Source: Aeromonas popoffii (GTDB taxonomy: Bacteria > Pseudomonadota > Gammaproteobacteria > Enterobacterales > Aeromonadaceae). Taken from it: 64,000 nucleotides of DNA. The stretch is taken from the NCBI RefSeq assembly GCF_000820025.1, contig NZ_CDBI01000014.1, positions 248,001 to 312,000 of the forward strand. Reading direction: 5' to 3'. The position numbers and the translations under genes are program-made. The notes beneath the pieces are model-generated. The model was given only the letters and a program-made list of their open reading frames with translations, was not told where the DNA came from and did not search any database. This document shows, one piece after another, positions 55,839-64,000 of the stretch; the first letter of the stretch is position 1, and every line of letters starts with the position of its first letter.

Positions 55839-57953
55839 ATGAAATACTGGAAAGTATTGGTGGCTGTAGCAATGGTGTTCGCCCTGTCGTCCTGTGGTGG
55901 CGGTGGCGACGGAAATGACAAGACAGACCCACCGCCCCCCCCTCCCGGCACCCCAAACTCGCTGATCATCTCGGCATCCACCCCCCAGTTAAACGAGAGC
56001 GGCCAACTCTCGGTGCAGTTCAGCGTCACCGACAAGCAAGGCAAAGGCTATGAGCTGGGAGCCACACTCCCCTCCTTCACCCTGGCCAAGGTGATCCCCG
56101 GCCGTGACGCCGCGCGGCAAGACCCTGTCGTCTGGAAGAGCTTCATCTACAACACCAGAAACAACCGGCCGACCGGTGAAAGCAGCGGCAAGCTGGAACC
56201 GCTGGGCAATGGCCAGTACCGCTACACCTTCTCCTTCAATGCCACCACGGTGCGCGATCCTTATCCGAGCGATTCGCTGGACAACAACGACTTGATCCGC
56301 TGGGATGAGGCTGCGACTCACCGCCTCGGCATCTACTTCGGTGGCAGCAATGGCATTCCGGTCACCGACTATGTGCTGGACTGGGTGCCCGCAGGGACGC
56401 CGCCACTGCTGACCCGCGACATTCTGGCGCAGCAGAGCTGCGACAGCTGCCATATGAAGCAGCCGATCCACCACGGCAACCGCGCCGATCCCAAGCTCTG
56501 CGTCACCTGTCACAACGAGAGCGTGCCCGGCAGCGGACGTGGCGATCTGACGACCCTGGTGCACAAGCTGCACGGCAACCTGGACCAGAAAGACACCAAG
56601 CTGGTGAGCCATTTCCCGCAGGATCCGCGCAACTGCGACACCTGCCACAAGGAGGTCACCCCGACCACGCCGAACGCCAACAACTGGCAACATGCCCAGG
56701 AGAAACCCTGCGGTGCCTGCCATGCGGACTCCACCACGGAGACCGGTTACGTCAGCCACATCAACGGCAAGATCAAGAGCGGCGCCCTCTGTACCCAGTG
56801 CCATGCGGAAGAGCCAGGCAACACCAAGTCCCCCAGCAGCGTGCACATGGGCTATCTCGCCAATGAAGCCGCCGGTCGCGACAAGCTGGTGTTCACATTC
56901 GATGACGTCAGATACGCGGCGCCCAACATCGAGGTCGAGCTGACCGTGACCGCCGATGGCAGCCCGGCCCAGACCCTGGACGAGGTGCTCAAATACATCA
57001 AGTACGGCGATCTGGCCAAGGCCCCCTACATCCTGGTCAACTGGGATCAGGGCAGCGGCTTCGAGCTGGCTTATACCAACCCGCAAACGTTCGTCACCGG
57101 CAACAAGATTGACTTCACCCAGTGCGAAAGCCAGGGTGGCGGCCGCTTCCTGTGCCGCAAAGAGGTGGGCAACGAGGTCACCGGCACCCTGGCGGCCACG
57201 GTCGCCGAGTTGCAGGTGTGCGTGGCCCGCAAGGCGGATCGCAACGGCGCCTTTGCCGCCGGGGATCTGCTCCCCTGCAGCAGCACCGCCAGCGCCCTCT
57301 CCTACGTGACCATCAACCCGGCCAAGGCCTACTTCCGGGTCGAAGGCGGGGTCGACAGCCGCTATGTGCTCAAGGTAGGCACGGAGCTGACCTCCTGTAA
57401 CGGTTGTCACAAGGATCTGGCGGTCCATACCGAGGGGAACGCGGGCTCGGCCCACGCCTCCAAGGACTTTGCCCAGTGCACCAGCTGTCACAACGCCACC
57501 CGCAGCTCCTTCTACGCGGGCGTGCCGGGTGATCTCAAGTACCACGTGCACTCCTTCCACGCCTACGGTTCCCACCGCAGCGGAGATGCCACCTTCCCGG
57601 GCAAGCTGAACAACTGCGAGTCCTGCCACACCAAGGCGCAATACAACCTGCCCAACCAGCAGAACGAGCGCCCCTCCCTGGTGAGCACCACGGCAGACAA
57701 CAAGCAGCCCAAGTTCTTCAGCCCGATGCTGGTGGTCTGTGCCAGCTGCCACCTCAAGTCGCCGCTGGGTCTGGTCAAACCGGACAACCCGGTCGCCGGG
57801 GACGAGTGGGCAACCCACATGAAGAACAACGGCGCCATCTTTGGTGCAGAAACGATAGAGGCCGCCACCGGGGTTGAACAGTGCGCGTCTTGCCATGCCG
57901 TCGGGCAGGAGCAGGGCGTCGACAAGGTTCACAAGGTGTATGACTTCCGTTGA
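55839..57953 (+). CDS. mtrC: Outer-surface decahaem cytochrome lipoprotein, MtrC/OmcA family
   Basis: 704 residues. Lipobox FALSSC after the signal region puts it on the membrane; ten CxxCH motifs (CDSCH, CVTCH, CDTCH, CGACH, CTQCH, then a haem-free barrel, then CNGCH, CTSCH, CESCH, CASCH, CASCH) arranged five plus five as in MtrC/OmcA. It should reduce extracellular acceptors such as Fe(III) or Mn(IV). Start at 55839 has an AAGG upstream; a GTG/ATG at 55788 would precede the lipoprotein signal. First gene of mtrC-mtrA-mtrB. Divergent pdsA. Confidence 0.93.
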   Translation: MKYWKVLVAVAMVFALSSCGGGGDGNDKTDPPPPPPGTPNSLIISASTPQLNESGQLSVQFSVTDKQGKGYELGATLPSFTLAKVIPGRDAARQDPVVWKSFIYNTRNNRPTGESSGKLEPLGNGQYRYTFSFNATTVRDPYPSDSLDNNDLIRWDEAATHRLGIYFGGSNGIPVTDYVLDWVPAGTPPLLTRDILAQQSCDSCHMKQPIHHGNRADPKLCVTCHNESVPGSGRGDLTTLVHKLHGNLDQKDTKLVSHFPQDPRNCDTCHKEVTPTTPNANNWQHAQEKPCGACHADSTTETGYVSHINGKIKSGALCTQCHAEEPGNTKSPSSVHMGYLANEAAGRDKLVFTFDDVRYAAPNIEVELTVTADGSPAQTLDEVLKYIKYGDLAKAPYILVNWDQGSGFELAYTNPQTFVTGNKIDFTQCESQGGGRFLCRKEVGNEVTGTLAATVAELQVCVARKADRNGAFAAGDLLPCSSTASALSYVTINPAKAYFRVEGGVDSRYVLKVGTELTSCNGCHKDLAVHTEGNAGSAHASKDFAQCTSCHNATRSSFYAGVPGDLKYHVHSFHAYGSHRSGDATFPGKLNNCESCHTKAQYNLPNQQNERPSLVSTTADNKQPKFFSPMLVVCASCHLKSPLGLVKPDNPVAGDEWATHMKNNGAIFGAETIEAATGVEQCASCHAVGQEQGVDKVHKVYDFR

Positions 57954-58006
57954 AACCATCAGGCCAGGGGACTTGCCCCTGGCCCTTTGCCGTTGAAGGA
58001 CACGAT

Positions 58007-58981
58007 ATGAAAATAACCACCCCGCAGTGGCTCCTCGCGGGTTTGCTGGCACTCTGTTGCCTGCCTGTCTGGGCCAAGAGTGATGCCCAGCTGGCGGCGG
58101 CCGATGCCGATCCCCGTCTGCAGATCGAGGCGACCCTCGACCAGAAATTCGATCAGGGAAAGTACTCCCCCAAGGGCGCAGATACCTGCCTCAAGTGTCA
58201 CGACGCCGATTCGCGCAAGCCCGCGACCGGCATCTTCCACAATGTGCACGGCAACCTGGGCAACCAGAATGGCCCCATGGCAGACAAGCAGTGCGAAGCC
58301 TGTCATGGCCCCGCTGGCAACCACCCGCGCGCCCCCCGCAAGGGCCAACAGCGGGAACCCATGATCACCTTCGGCCCCGATTCACCGGTACCGGTGGAGA
58401 AGCAAAACAGCGTCTGCCTCTCCTGCCATACCGACGCCAAGCGGATGGGCTGGCATGCCAGCGCCCACGCGGTGGAGGATCTCTCCTGCACCAGTTGCCA
58501 CGCGTTGCATCAGGCCAAGGATCCGGTGATGGACAGCCAGCGGCAGGTCGAGACCTGTACCAGCTGCCACGCCCAGCAGAAAGCCGATCTGCACAAGCGC
58601 ACCAGCCACCCCATTCTCAATGGCGAACTGCCCTGCTCCAGCTGTCACAACCCGCACCAGTCGCAGAACGAGGCCAGCCTGAAGCAGCCCAGCCTCAACG
58701 AAAGCTGCTACGAGTGCCATGCCGAGAAACGGGGCCCCTTCCTGTGGGAACACGAGCCGGTGACCGAGGATTGCTCCCTCTGCCACAGCCCGCACGGTTC
58801 CATCAACCAGGCGCTGCTCAACAAGCGGGTGCCGCAACTGTGTCAGGAGTGCCACAGCGTGCCCCATGCCAACGTCTCCATCCCCGAGGGGGATCTCAAG
58901 GTGCGTGGCGGCAGTTGCCTGAATTGTCATAACCAGATCCACGGGACCAACCACCCCAATGGTCAATCTCTGCGACGCTGA
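58007..58981 (+). CDS. mtrA: Periplasmic decahaem cytochrome MtrA
   Basis: 324 residues (Shewanella MtrA 333) with signal peptide (WLLAGLLALCCLPVWA) and ten CxxCH motifs (CLKCH, CEACH, CLSCH, CTSCH twice, CSSCH, CYECH, CSLCH, CQECH, CLNCH). It forms the haem wire through the MtrB pore. Start at 58007 follows AAGGA. The next gene starts 11 bp later. Confidence 0.93.
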   Translation: MKITTPQWLLAGLLALCCLPVWAKSDAQLAAADADPRLQIEATLDQKFDQGKYSPKGADTCLKCHDADSRKPATGIFHNVHGNLGNQNGPMADKQCEACHGPAGNHPRAPRKGQQREPMITFGPDSPVPVEKQNSVCLSCHTDAKRMGWHASAHAVEDLSCTSCHALHQAKDPVMDSQRQVETCTSCHAQQKADLHKRTSHPILNGELPCSSCHNPHQSQNEASLKQPSLNESCYECHAEKRGPFLWEHEPVTEDCSLCHSPHGSINQALLNKRVPQLCQECHSVPHANVSIPEGDLKVRGGSCLNCHNQIHGTNHPNGQSLRR

Positions 58982-58992
58982 GGAGAGAAGTC

Positions 58993-60984
58993 ATGAAATA
59001 TTCAACACTTTGGCTCTCCCTGCTGGCGGTCTGCTCGGCCCAGGCGGCCGAGACGCCGCTGGCAGTCGGGGATTACTCCCTGCAACAGGCCAAGCCGGCC
59101 AAGACTGAGCGCTGGAGTTGCAAGTCATGCGAGCACGACAGCGGCTGGTTTGGCGAGGTGGGGCTGGGGGCCGGCTATGCCAACGATGACGGCGCCCCCC
59201 GCTTTCGCAACTGGGTACCCAGCCCGCAGGAGAGCGGCATGCTCGGCATCTTCAACGCCGATCTGCAATACCGGGGAGAAGGCTCCCGCTACGGCTCCCT
59301 CGAGGCAAAAAACCTCGGCATGGAGCGCTTCAGCCTGGCGCTGGAGCAGGGTCACTATGATGGCGTTCGCGCCAGGATGGGCTACTCGGAGTCCCCCTTT
59401 TACTGGAACAGCCATGGGCGCAGCGTCTATCGACCGGGGGACAGCCCGCTGACCCAGGGCCAGCTGGCCGAATTTGACAAGGAGGTGGTGCGCAAGAAGC
59501 TGGCCGCAGGGCTCGCCTATACGCCAAAGAGCCCGTGGCGCCCCTATGCCGATTTTTCTCATGAGAAAAAAGAGGCCACCCTCGCCTACTACCAACCGAC
59601 CGTGCCCGGGGTCGGCGGCGTGCCCGGCCTCCTGCCCAAGCCCGTCGACGATACCTCGACCACTCTGGTCAAGAGCGGCGTCAGTTATCTGGGCGAAGGC
59701 TGGCTGGTCGATCTCGCCTACAACGGCTCCCTCTACCGCACCGATGACACCGCCCTCTATTACGGCAGCGTCACCGACCCTTACGCCAACGAACGCGCCT
59801 ATGAACCGGACAACAACTTCCACCAGTTGAGCCTCTCCGGCCAGTACAACTGGGACAGGCAGAGCCTGACTGGCCGCGTCCTCAGCAGCCAGGCCACCTC
59901 CAACGGCAGCCTGACCGCCTTTCGCAATGCCCCCGTCACTCAGGATGACTTCCACGGCGAGATCAGCACCTTCCAGGCCGATGCCAAATGGGTGAGCCGC
60001 GTTGGCCGGGATCTCACCCTGCGGGCCGGTGGGGAGTATCGGGATCGCAAGGACAAGTCAGACGAATACGCCGTGATAGGCAAGCCGCGCAGCAAGCGTG
60101 ATCATACCCGCAGCAAGGCGGATCTGGAGGCCGACTACAGGCTCAGCCGCGCGGTCAAGCTCACCACCGGTTACCAGTACAAGGCCGATCAGCGCGAACA
60201 GGCAGACCGGCAGGACACCGACGAGCACACCCTGTTCGTCAAGGGACGCTACCGCCCGGCCGGCCCGCTGCAACTGGGTGGCAAACTCGCCTGGGGCACC
60301 CGAAACGGCTCTGACTGGCGTCACGACAACGCTGGCGGCAACGGCAGCCCGACCCTGCGCCAATTCTATCTGGCGGATAAGGACAGGGTGGAGCTCAGAA
60401 CCGATCTCGGCTACCAGTTCAGCGAGGGGCGGGATGCCAGCCTGGAAGGCTGGTGGGCCAAGGATGATTACAAGGAGCCGGACATAGGGCGCAGCGAGGG
60501 CGAGGACTATGGCCTAGACCTCACCCTCAACCAGCAGTTTGACGACAACCTGAGCGGCCATCTGTTCAGCAACCTGCAGTGGATCACATCAACGCAGAAC
60601 CACGCCTACACAGGCGCGCCGGACTGGGATCCCTACCGCACGGCGGTGCGCGACGAGATCACCACCCTGGGGTTGGGACTGACCCAGAAGAAGGCGTTTG
60701 ACCGGGATCTGGAGCTGGGGCTCGACTACAGCTTCGCCTATGGTCGCGGCAAGACGGACGCCAGCAAGGGCTATAACTACCCCGACCTCACCAGCAAGCA
60801 GCACCGGCTGGAAGGTTATGCCCTCTATCAGCTCACCCGGCAGCACTCGCTGCGCTGGGATGTGCGCTACGAATACTTCCAGGATGTGGATTACCTCTAC
60901 ACCGGCGAAGAGCGCAACCTCGGCAATTTGAATCAGGACTACAACGGCTACTTCACCGCCGTCTCCTGGCTCTACAAGTTCTGA
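58993..60984 (+). CDS. mtrB: Outer-membrane beta-barrel MtrB
   Basis: 663 residues with signal peptide, an N-terminal CKSC pair (C43, C46) that MtrB proteins conserve, then repeated amphipathic strands with Asp-Tyr and aromatic residues typical of a large barrel, ending in WLYKF with a terminal Phe, the outer-membrane assembly signal. It holds MtrA and docks MtrC. Complete mtrCAB without omcA or cymA in view. Confidence 0.92.
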   Translation: MKYSTLWLSLLAVCSAQAAETPLAVGDYSLQQAKPAKTERWSCKSCEHDSGWFGEVGLGAGYANDDGAPRFRNWVPSPQESGMLGIFNADLQYRGEGSRYGSLEAKNLGMERFSLALEQGHYDGVRARMGYSESPFYWNSHGRSVYRPGDSPLTQGQLAEFDKEVVRKKLAAGLAYTPKSPWRPYADFSHEKKEATLAYYQPTVPGVGGVPGLLPKPVDDTSTTLVKSGVSYLGEGWLVDLAYNGSLYRTDDTALYYGSVTDPYANERAYEPDNNFHQLSLSGQYNWDRQSLTGRVLSSQATSNGSLTAFRNAPVTQDDFHGEISTFQADAKWVSRVGRDLTLRAGGEYRDRKDKSDEYAVIGKPRSKRDHTRSKADLEADYRLSRAVKLTTGYQYKADQREQADRQDTDEHTLFVKGRYRPAGPLQLGGKLAWGTRNGSDWRHDNAGGNGSPTLRQFYLADKDRVELRTDLGYQFSEGRDASLEGWWAKDDYKEPDIGRSEGEDYGLDLTLNQQFDDNLSGHLFSNLQWITSTQNHAYTGAPDWDPYRTAVRDEITTLGLGLTQKKAFDRDLELGLDYSFAYGRGKTDASKGYNYPDLTSKQHRLEGYALYQLTRQHSLRWDVRYEYFQDVDYLYTGEERNLGNLNQDYNGYFTAVSWLYKF

Positions 60985-61002
60985 CCGCTGTGCAGTAAAC
61001 CC

Positions 61003-61023
61003 AAGGGGAGCCTGGCTCCCCTT
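61003..61023 (+). terminator. Intrinsic terminator of mtrCAB
   Basis: AAGGGGAGC / GCTCCCCTT stem with a 3-base loop and TTCTCTTG tail, 20 bp past mtrB. Confidence 0.72.
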
Positions 61024-61122
61024 TCTCTTGCCTGATAAAGGGGTCCATCCTCGCCGCCCCGCCCTGAGGCGCGCGGTTTTGGCCACGGGGCCTGCGGGCG
61101 CAAGCCTACCGTGACCATCAAG

Positions 61123-61167
61123 ATGCTCGGGATGCCCGGAATGCCCGGAATGCCCGGAATGCTCGGG
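61123..61167. repeat. Five 9-bp tandem repeats
   Basis: ATGCTCGGG, ATGCCCGGA three times, ATGCTCGGG, followed by a partial ATGG unit. 45 bp in non-coding DNA between mtrB and the DUF3606 gene; a candidate variable-number repeat. Confidence 0.8.
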
Positions 61168-61386
61168 ATGGATGACCCCATCAGCAACCTGATCTGACAA
61201 CCGCTTTGTGTGCAATGCGCATCATCCAGCCACAGGGTCCGATGATTCGGGTCGTGAGCGGGCCTTGTTTCACCCGCTACCTGCGTTGTGTGAGCCCCAT
61301 CACCACGCCCACGACCGATATGGAGGAACATGAGCACAGAGTCAGGACCGCTGTCTCGCCAACCATTTCAACAAGTTGAGGTTCTT

Positions 61387-61563
61387 ATGCCTGACAACAA
61401 TACCATCGCCCATCCCCTCGATGCCAAAAGCATCAACGTCAACGACCCCTATGAGATGAAGCTGTGGATCAAGACCTTCGAGTGCACCGAAGTACAGCTG
61501 AAAAGAGCGGTGAAAGCCGTCGGCACCTCGGGCAAGGCCATCAGAAAGCACCTCAAAAAATAG
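61387..61563 (+). CDS. DUF3606 small protein
   Basis: 58 residues: INVNDPYEMKLWIKTFECTEVQLKRAVKAVGTSGKAIRKHLKK matches the DUF3606 core (INVNEPYEL...AVGT/P...VRxHL). I chose the ATG at 61387 (GAGG 5 bases upstream) because it gives the usual family length; an ATG at 61330 behind a strong GGAGG would add 19 residues and cannot be excluded. Function unknown. It stands alone, followed by degenerate DNA. Confidence 0.75.
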   Translation: MPDNNTIAHPLDAKSINVNDPYEMKLWIKTFECTEVQLKRAVKAVGTSGKAIRKHLKK

Positions 61564-62128
61564 ACACCCAGCTCCGGGTAATCATCACCTGACAACAAGC
61601 CCACCCCGCGCGAAACCCGCGCTTTGCGGCGGCCCGCTATGCCGCGGATAACGGCCTCTTCCGCTGCTATCTCAAAGGCATGGGCGGGCGCTGGCTACCC
61701 GCGCCGAGTGCTCCCCAATGATCCAGATTGGATGCCAGATGGCAAGCCACCAGCCGAACAGGCCGGAACGGATGAATACGTGATCCCGGCCCATGACCAG
61801 GACTGGCCGATACTGGTCCAACTCTGCGGCAAGGTCTACCGAACCAGTTTCAGACCAAAGCCAACCGTCCCAAGGTGTCGGTGCACTCAGCTGATGGCTG
61901 ACCGGTTGGCCGCCGGGCTCACCACCGTGGTCATCTACCAGCGCAGCGCCATCAGATACGCCGTCACAGGCCGCACCCTCTTTATCGCTCCGGGCAGCAT
62001 TACCGACCCGCTGCCGAACAGCCCAACCCAAGGTCCCAGCCTGCACTGCATCAGGTAGTGTCTGACAACAAAGCGTTTTTGCGTGACCTAAAACAAGAGC
62101 ATTAATGTTCACATCCACTCACATTTTG
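61564..62128. other. Degenerate region between the DUF3606 gene and the toxin-antitoxin pair
   Basis: No intact gene supported. A 144-codon open frame (61624-62058) has patchy composition; a short stretch in another frame (about 61626-61700: AARYAADNGLFRCYLKGMGGRWLPA) reads like real protein before it is interrupted. The area looks like eroded coding DNA from an earlier insertion. Confidence 0.45.
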
Positions 62129-62162
62129 GCATGCATGTATACATGTGTACATGCATGCACAT
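62129..62162 (+). promoter_or_regulatory. Palindromic, purely alternating purine-pyrimidine operator candidate
   Basis: 34 bases of strict purine-pyrimidine alternation, built from GCATGCATG and TACATG units with near palindromic symmetry around ACATGT. A TACACT at 62169-62174 could be a -10, which puts a TGTACA (62146-62151) at the -35 position, so a bound antitoxin would block the promoter of the toxin-antitoxin genes. Confidence 0.6.
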
Positions 62163-62195
62163 TTCTTCTACACTAAACTCAAGTTAACATTTCAC

Positions 62196-62217
62196 GCGCC
62201 AGACAGCAGTCTGGCGC
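62196..62217 (+). promoter_or_regulatory. Leader hairpin before the toxin-antitoxin ribosome-binding site
   Basis: GCGCCAGAC / GTCTGGCGC 9-bp stem with AGCA loop, 10 bp before the AAGGAGGAG ribosome-binding site of the antitoxin gene. Absence of a T-tract argues against a simple terminator. Confidence 0.55.
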
Positions 62218-62238
62218 TGATTACATTAAGGAGGAGAT

Positions 62239-62643
62239 ATGGCCAATACAGCACGAAAAGCCCTGAAAAATGGCGCCATTGACCCCAGCAAGGCACTGCC
62301 TGTGGTATTCCGTATTCTGGATAAGTGGCAATGCAATACGGATGAACAGCTGAAGCTTCTTGGCATCTCATCTCGTTCAACATTGAACAAATACAAGGAA
62401 TCAAGCGGTGGGATCCGCCTGACCGTGGATATGCAAGAACGGATGAGCTACATCCTCAATATCCACAAGTGTCTGAGGATGTTGTTCAGTGCCGACGACA
62501 GCATCTACGGCTGGGTGCGTAAACCCAACAGCCACCCCTTCTTTGCCGGGCGCAGCGCGATGGACATTATGAACGCTGGCCGCGTGGCTGATTTGTATGA
62601 GGTCGCCACCCGCCTGCATGCCTGGCGCGGGGGAATGGCCTGA
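62239..62643 (+). CDS. Xre/MbcA/ParS-type antitoxin
   Basis: 134 residues. N-terminal Xre-like helix-turn-helix region (RILDKWQCNTDEQLKLLGISSRSTLNKYKES) and a C-terminal MbcA/ParS toxin-binding domain (ILNIHKCLRMLFSADDSIYGWVRKPNSHPFFAGRSAMDIMNAGRVADLYEVATRLHAWRGG). An excellent AAGGAGGAG precedes the ATG. The stop overlaps the RES start by one base (TGATG). It should neutralise the RES toxin and repress the operon. Confidence 0.88.
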   Translation: MANTARKALKNGAIDPSKALPVVFRILDKWQCNTDEQLKLLGISSRSTLNKYKESSGGIRLTVDMQERMSYILNIHKCLRMLFSADDSIYGWVRKPNSHPFFAGRSAMDIMNAGRVADLYEVATRLHAWRGGMA

Positions 62644-63332
62644 TGCAAGAGCAGCCACTGATTGAACTCAAGGGGGAGCGAGCCTATCGGATCATTCCAA
62701 GCCGCTACCCCACCATCGATCTCTATGAAGACGTGGCCAATGCGGACGAACTGGAGGCCGTCTGGGCCATCGAGTCACTGACCAATGATCGGTTGAATGA
62801 AGCGGCGGGTGATCTGTCGTTGGTACCGAAAGAGGATTGGTTGGTGGGACTGAATGGCAGCAGCTATGTGATGGCAGCCTTCACCCATATCAACCCGGAA
62901 GGGGCCAGATTCACCACTGGCGATTTCGGCGGGTATTATTGTGCGCCCCTACTCGATACCGCCATCAAAGAGACGGTCTATCACCAGGAGCGGATGTTCA
63001 GCTACACCAACGAACCCGCTCAGAAAGTACAGATGCGGGTGCTCTATACCGAGTTCAACGCCAATCTGGTCGATATCACCAGCGCGGAATTTCTCTCCAC
63101 CCCGCTTTATCACGCAACCAGCTATGGTCAATCCCAAGCTTTCGCCCAAGAGCAGAAAACCAAGGGGATGGACGGTATCCACTACCGTTCTGTGCGCCAC
63201 AGCGGTCATAACTGCCATGTGCTCTATCGCCCCCGCCTGGTCACCAAGATCCACCAAGCCCAGCATCTGGAATACCACTGGAATGGCAGTGCCATCGCCA
63301 ATGTATTGGAGATCAAGCTTTATGGGGAATAA
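62643..63332 (+). CDS. RES-domain toxin
   Basis: 229 residues. RES domain with arginine in AYRIIPSRYPT, FTTGDFGGYYCAPLLDTAIKETVYHQERMF (glutamate) and the late serine/histidine region GIHYRSVRHSGHNCHVLYRPR. RES toxins degrade NAD+. Coupled to the antitoxin. The family core is complete, so an active toxin is expected. Confidence 0.88.
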   Translation: MQEQPLIELKGERAYRIIPSRYPTIDLYEDVANADELEAVWAIESLTNDRLNEAAGDLSLVPKEDWLVGLNGSSYVMAAFTHINPEGARFTTGDFGGYYCAPLLDTAIKETVYHQERMFSYTNEPAQKVQMRVLYTEFNANLVDITSAEFLSTPLYHATSYGQSQAFAQEQKTKGMDGIHYRSVRHSGHNCHVLYRPRLVTKIHQAQHLEYHWNGSAIANVLEIKLYGE

Positions 63333-63344
63333 GCTTTCGTCTTA

Positions 63345-63893
63345 TTGATAATAAGTTCTGAGACAACTCTTGTAGAATCAACCATTGCCAAAAAAAGCAG
63401 CCCGAGAAATATATCCATTCAGCTTGATGAAACCCAGGGCTCTTCTCGGCAAGGCCGCTCAGCCTCAGAGGCCAATCAAGATGACTCCTACATATCCATT
63501 GCTATGGATGCAGAGAACAAGCCTTTGACTCAGAACGCCATCACTAAAACGGCTTCTGGATTCAACTACGGATGGTATACCAAGTGTGCCGGCTTGGCGG
63601 TTGGCGGCGGCATCATAAGCTGTCAGATTGATGCAGAAGCGGCAAACTACAACTATCTGACGTTCACCGGTGAAGGTGGGGGCCTTGGATATGGCTATGT
63701 AGAAGGTGTATGGACATCGATTTATCCCAAAGATCAACTGCGTGGGCGCTCTGGCACCTTCCGATACGCGTCCTTCCTGTATTCATCTATCACCATGAAA
63801 GATAAAAATGCATCAAGTGACCACAGCTGGTTCAAGGGGGGCGGTATGACAGTTGGTTTCTTTGGTGGCAATGCCAGAATTAATCCTAGATAA
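63345..63893 (+). CDS. Unknown glycine-rich protein, VapA-like C-terminal domain
   Basis: Up to 182 codons from a TTG at 63345; the first in-frame ATG is at 63504-63506 region (residue ~54), and neither has a clear ribosome-binding site, so the start is uncertain. Residues ~70-182 (GFNYGWYTKCAGLAVGGG, FTGEGGGLGYGYVEGVW, LRGRSGTFRYASF, FKGGGMTVGFFGGNARI) alternate glycine-rich turns and beta-strands, a pattern recalling the beta-barrel of Rhodococcus VapA-type proteins. No signal peptide is visible. Placed 12 bp after the RES gene, it may belong to that unit. Similarity to VapA is a hypothesis. Confidence 0.5.
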   Translation: MIISSETTLVESTIAKKSSPRNISIQLDETQGSSRQGRSASEANQDDSYISIAMDAENKPLTQNAITKTASGFNYGWYTKCAGLAVGGGIISCQIDAEAANYNYLTFTGEGGGLGYGYVEGVWTSIYPKDQLRGRSGTFRYASFLYSSITMKDKNASSDHSWFKGGGMTVGFFGGNARINPR

Positions 63894-63908
63894 GACCAAG
63901 GACTATAT

Positions 63909-63945
63909 AAGGCAATAGTGAGTTCCAGCACTATTGCCTTTATTT
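63909..63945 (+). terminator. Intrinsic terminator after the VapA-like gene
   Basis: AAGGCAATAGTG / CACTATTGCCTT 12-bp stem with an 8-base loop and TATTT tail, 15 bp past the stop. No other gene is seen up to the window end. Confidence 0.82.
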
Positions 63946-64000
63946 ACTCCCATTACTGCCATTCCCCTCAATACTGTTTTGCGACCAGCGCCCTGTTTTC

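Noticed and set aside
55989-58052. 687-codon open frame antisense to mtrC
   Set aside because: Shadow of a GC-rich gene with a well supported decahaem product on the other strand; no ribosome-binding site or family pattern.
61624-62058. 144-codon open frame before the toxin-antitoxin genes
   Set aside because: Patchy composition and no family features; a more protein-like stretch is in a different frame and broken, so the region was described as degenerate.

Overview
The window is one 64 kb stretch of a Gram-negative gammaproteobacterial chromosome that looks like Aeromonas. The bulk is GC-rich and the housekeeping genes read closest to Vibrionaceae/Enterobacteriaceae versions: yejK/yejL/yejM, maoP-hdfR, aroF-tyrA, the glp regulon, feoABC, cysS, ppiB and lpxH. 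The netBCD-pdsA-mtrCAB arrangement is one I recall being described for Aeromonas hydrophila. No phage, IS transposase, rRNA, tRNA or CRISPR array was recognised. The genus assignment is inference from protein similarity, not a database result.

Layout. 1-2.25 kb: end of a group 2 capsule locus (kpsC, cut by the window edge, and kpsS). 2.26-5.5 kb: leftward basic amino-acid ABC importer (hisP, argT, hisQ, hisM types), followed by lysO, a lysine exporter. 7-13.1 kb: acpH, a DUF2069 protein, an ArsC-like reductase, a thioredoxin-like lipoprotein, bepA, a TusA-like protein, perM and an alpha/beta hydrolase. 13.2-18.7 kb: a colinear malE-malF-malG-malK importer. 19-27.2 kb: yejK / yejL-yejM, ecotin, maoP-hdfR and the aroF-tyrA tyrosine genes. 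27.5-35.7 kb: a compact glycerol-3-phosphate regulon (glpQ, glpD, glpR, glpT and divergent glpFK) with recognisable GlpR operator candidates. 35.8-39.9 kb: feoABC with a near-perfect FNR box, yciH, and a UPF0016 manganese exporter behind a yybP-ykoY riboswitch. 40-44.3 kb: a three-gene membrane cluster (DUF2157, DUF4401, GDYXXLXY) and two tandem periplasmic binding proteins. 44.3-48.9 kb: an AT-rich insertion carrying one large nuclease-NACHT NTPase gene, bounded by two inverted copies of a hairpin-rich repeat. 48.9-52.5 kb: cysS, ppiB, a DUF4269 gene and lpxH. 52.5-61 kb: a complete extracellular electron-transfer chain. 61-64 kb: a small accessory zone with a DUF3606 protein, degenerate DNA, an Xre/MbcA-RES toxin-antitoxin pair and a glycine-rich VapA-like protein.

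How the genes work together. In the electron-transfer locus, NetD/NetC should take electrons from quinol and pass them to pentahaem NetB, dihaem PdsA and the decahaem MtrA inside the MtrB porin, ending at the surface decahaem lipoprotein MtrC. The glp block covers phosphodiester hydrolysis in the periplasm (GlpQ), uptake of glycerol 3-phosphate or glycerol (GlpT, GlpF), phosphorylation (GlpK) and oxidation to DHAP (GlpD), all under GlpR. The LAO-type importer and LysO lie side by side with opposite transport directions.

The most interesting candidates for something poorly described are: the single-gene PD-(D/E)xK-NACHT protein at 45540-48284, with five tandem hexapeptide repeats inside its NTPase domain and inverted repeats flanking the insertion; the gene-end tandem duplications at hisQ and malG; and the VapA-like protein behind the toxin-antitoxin pair.
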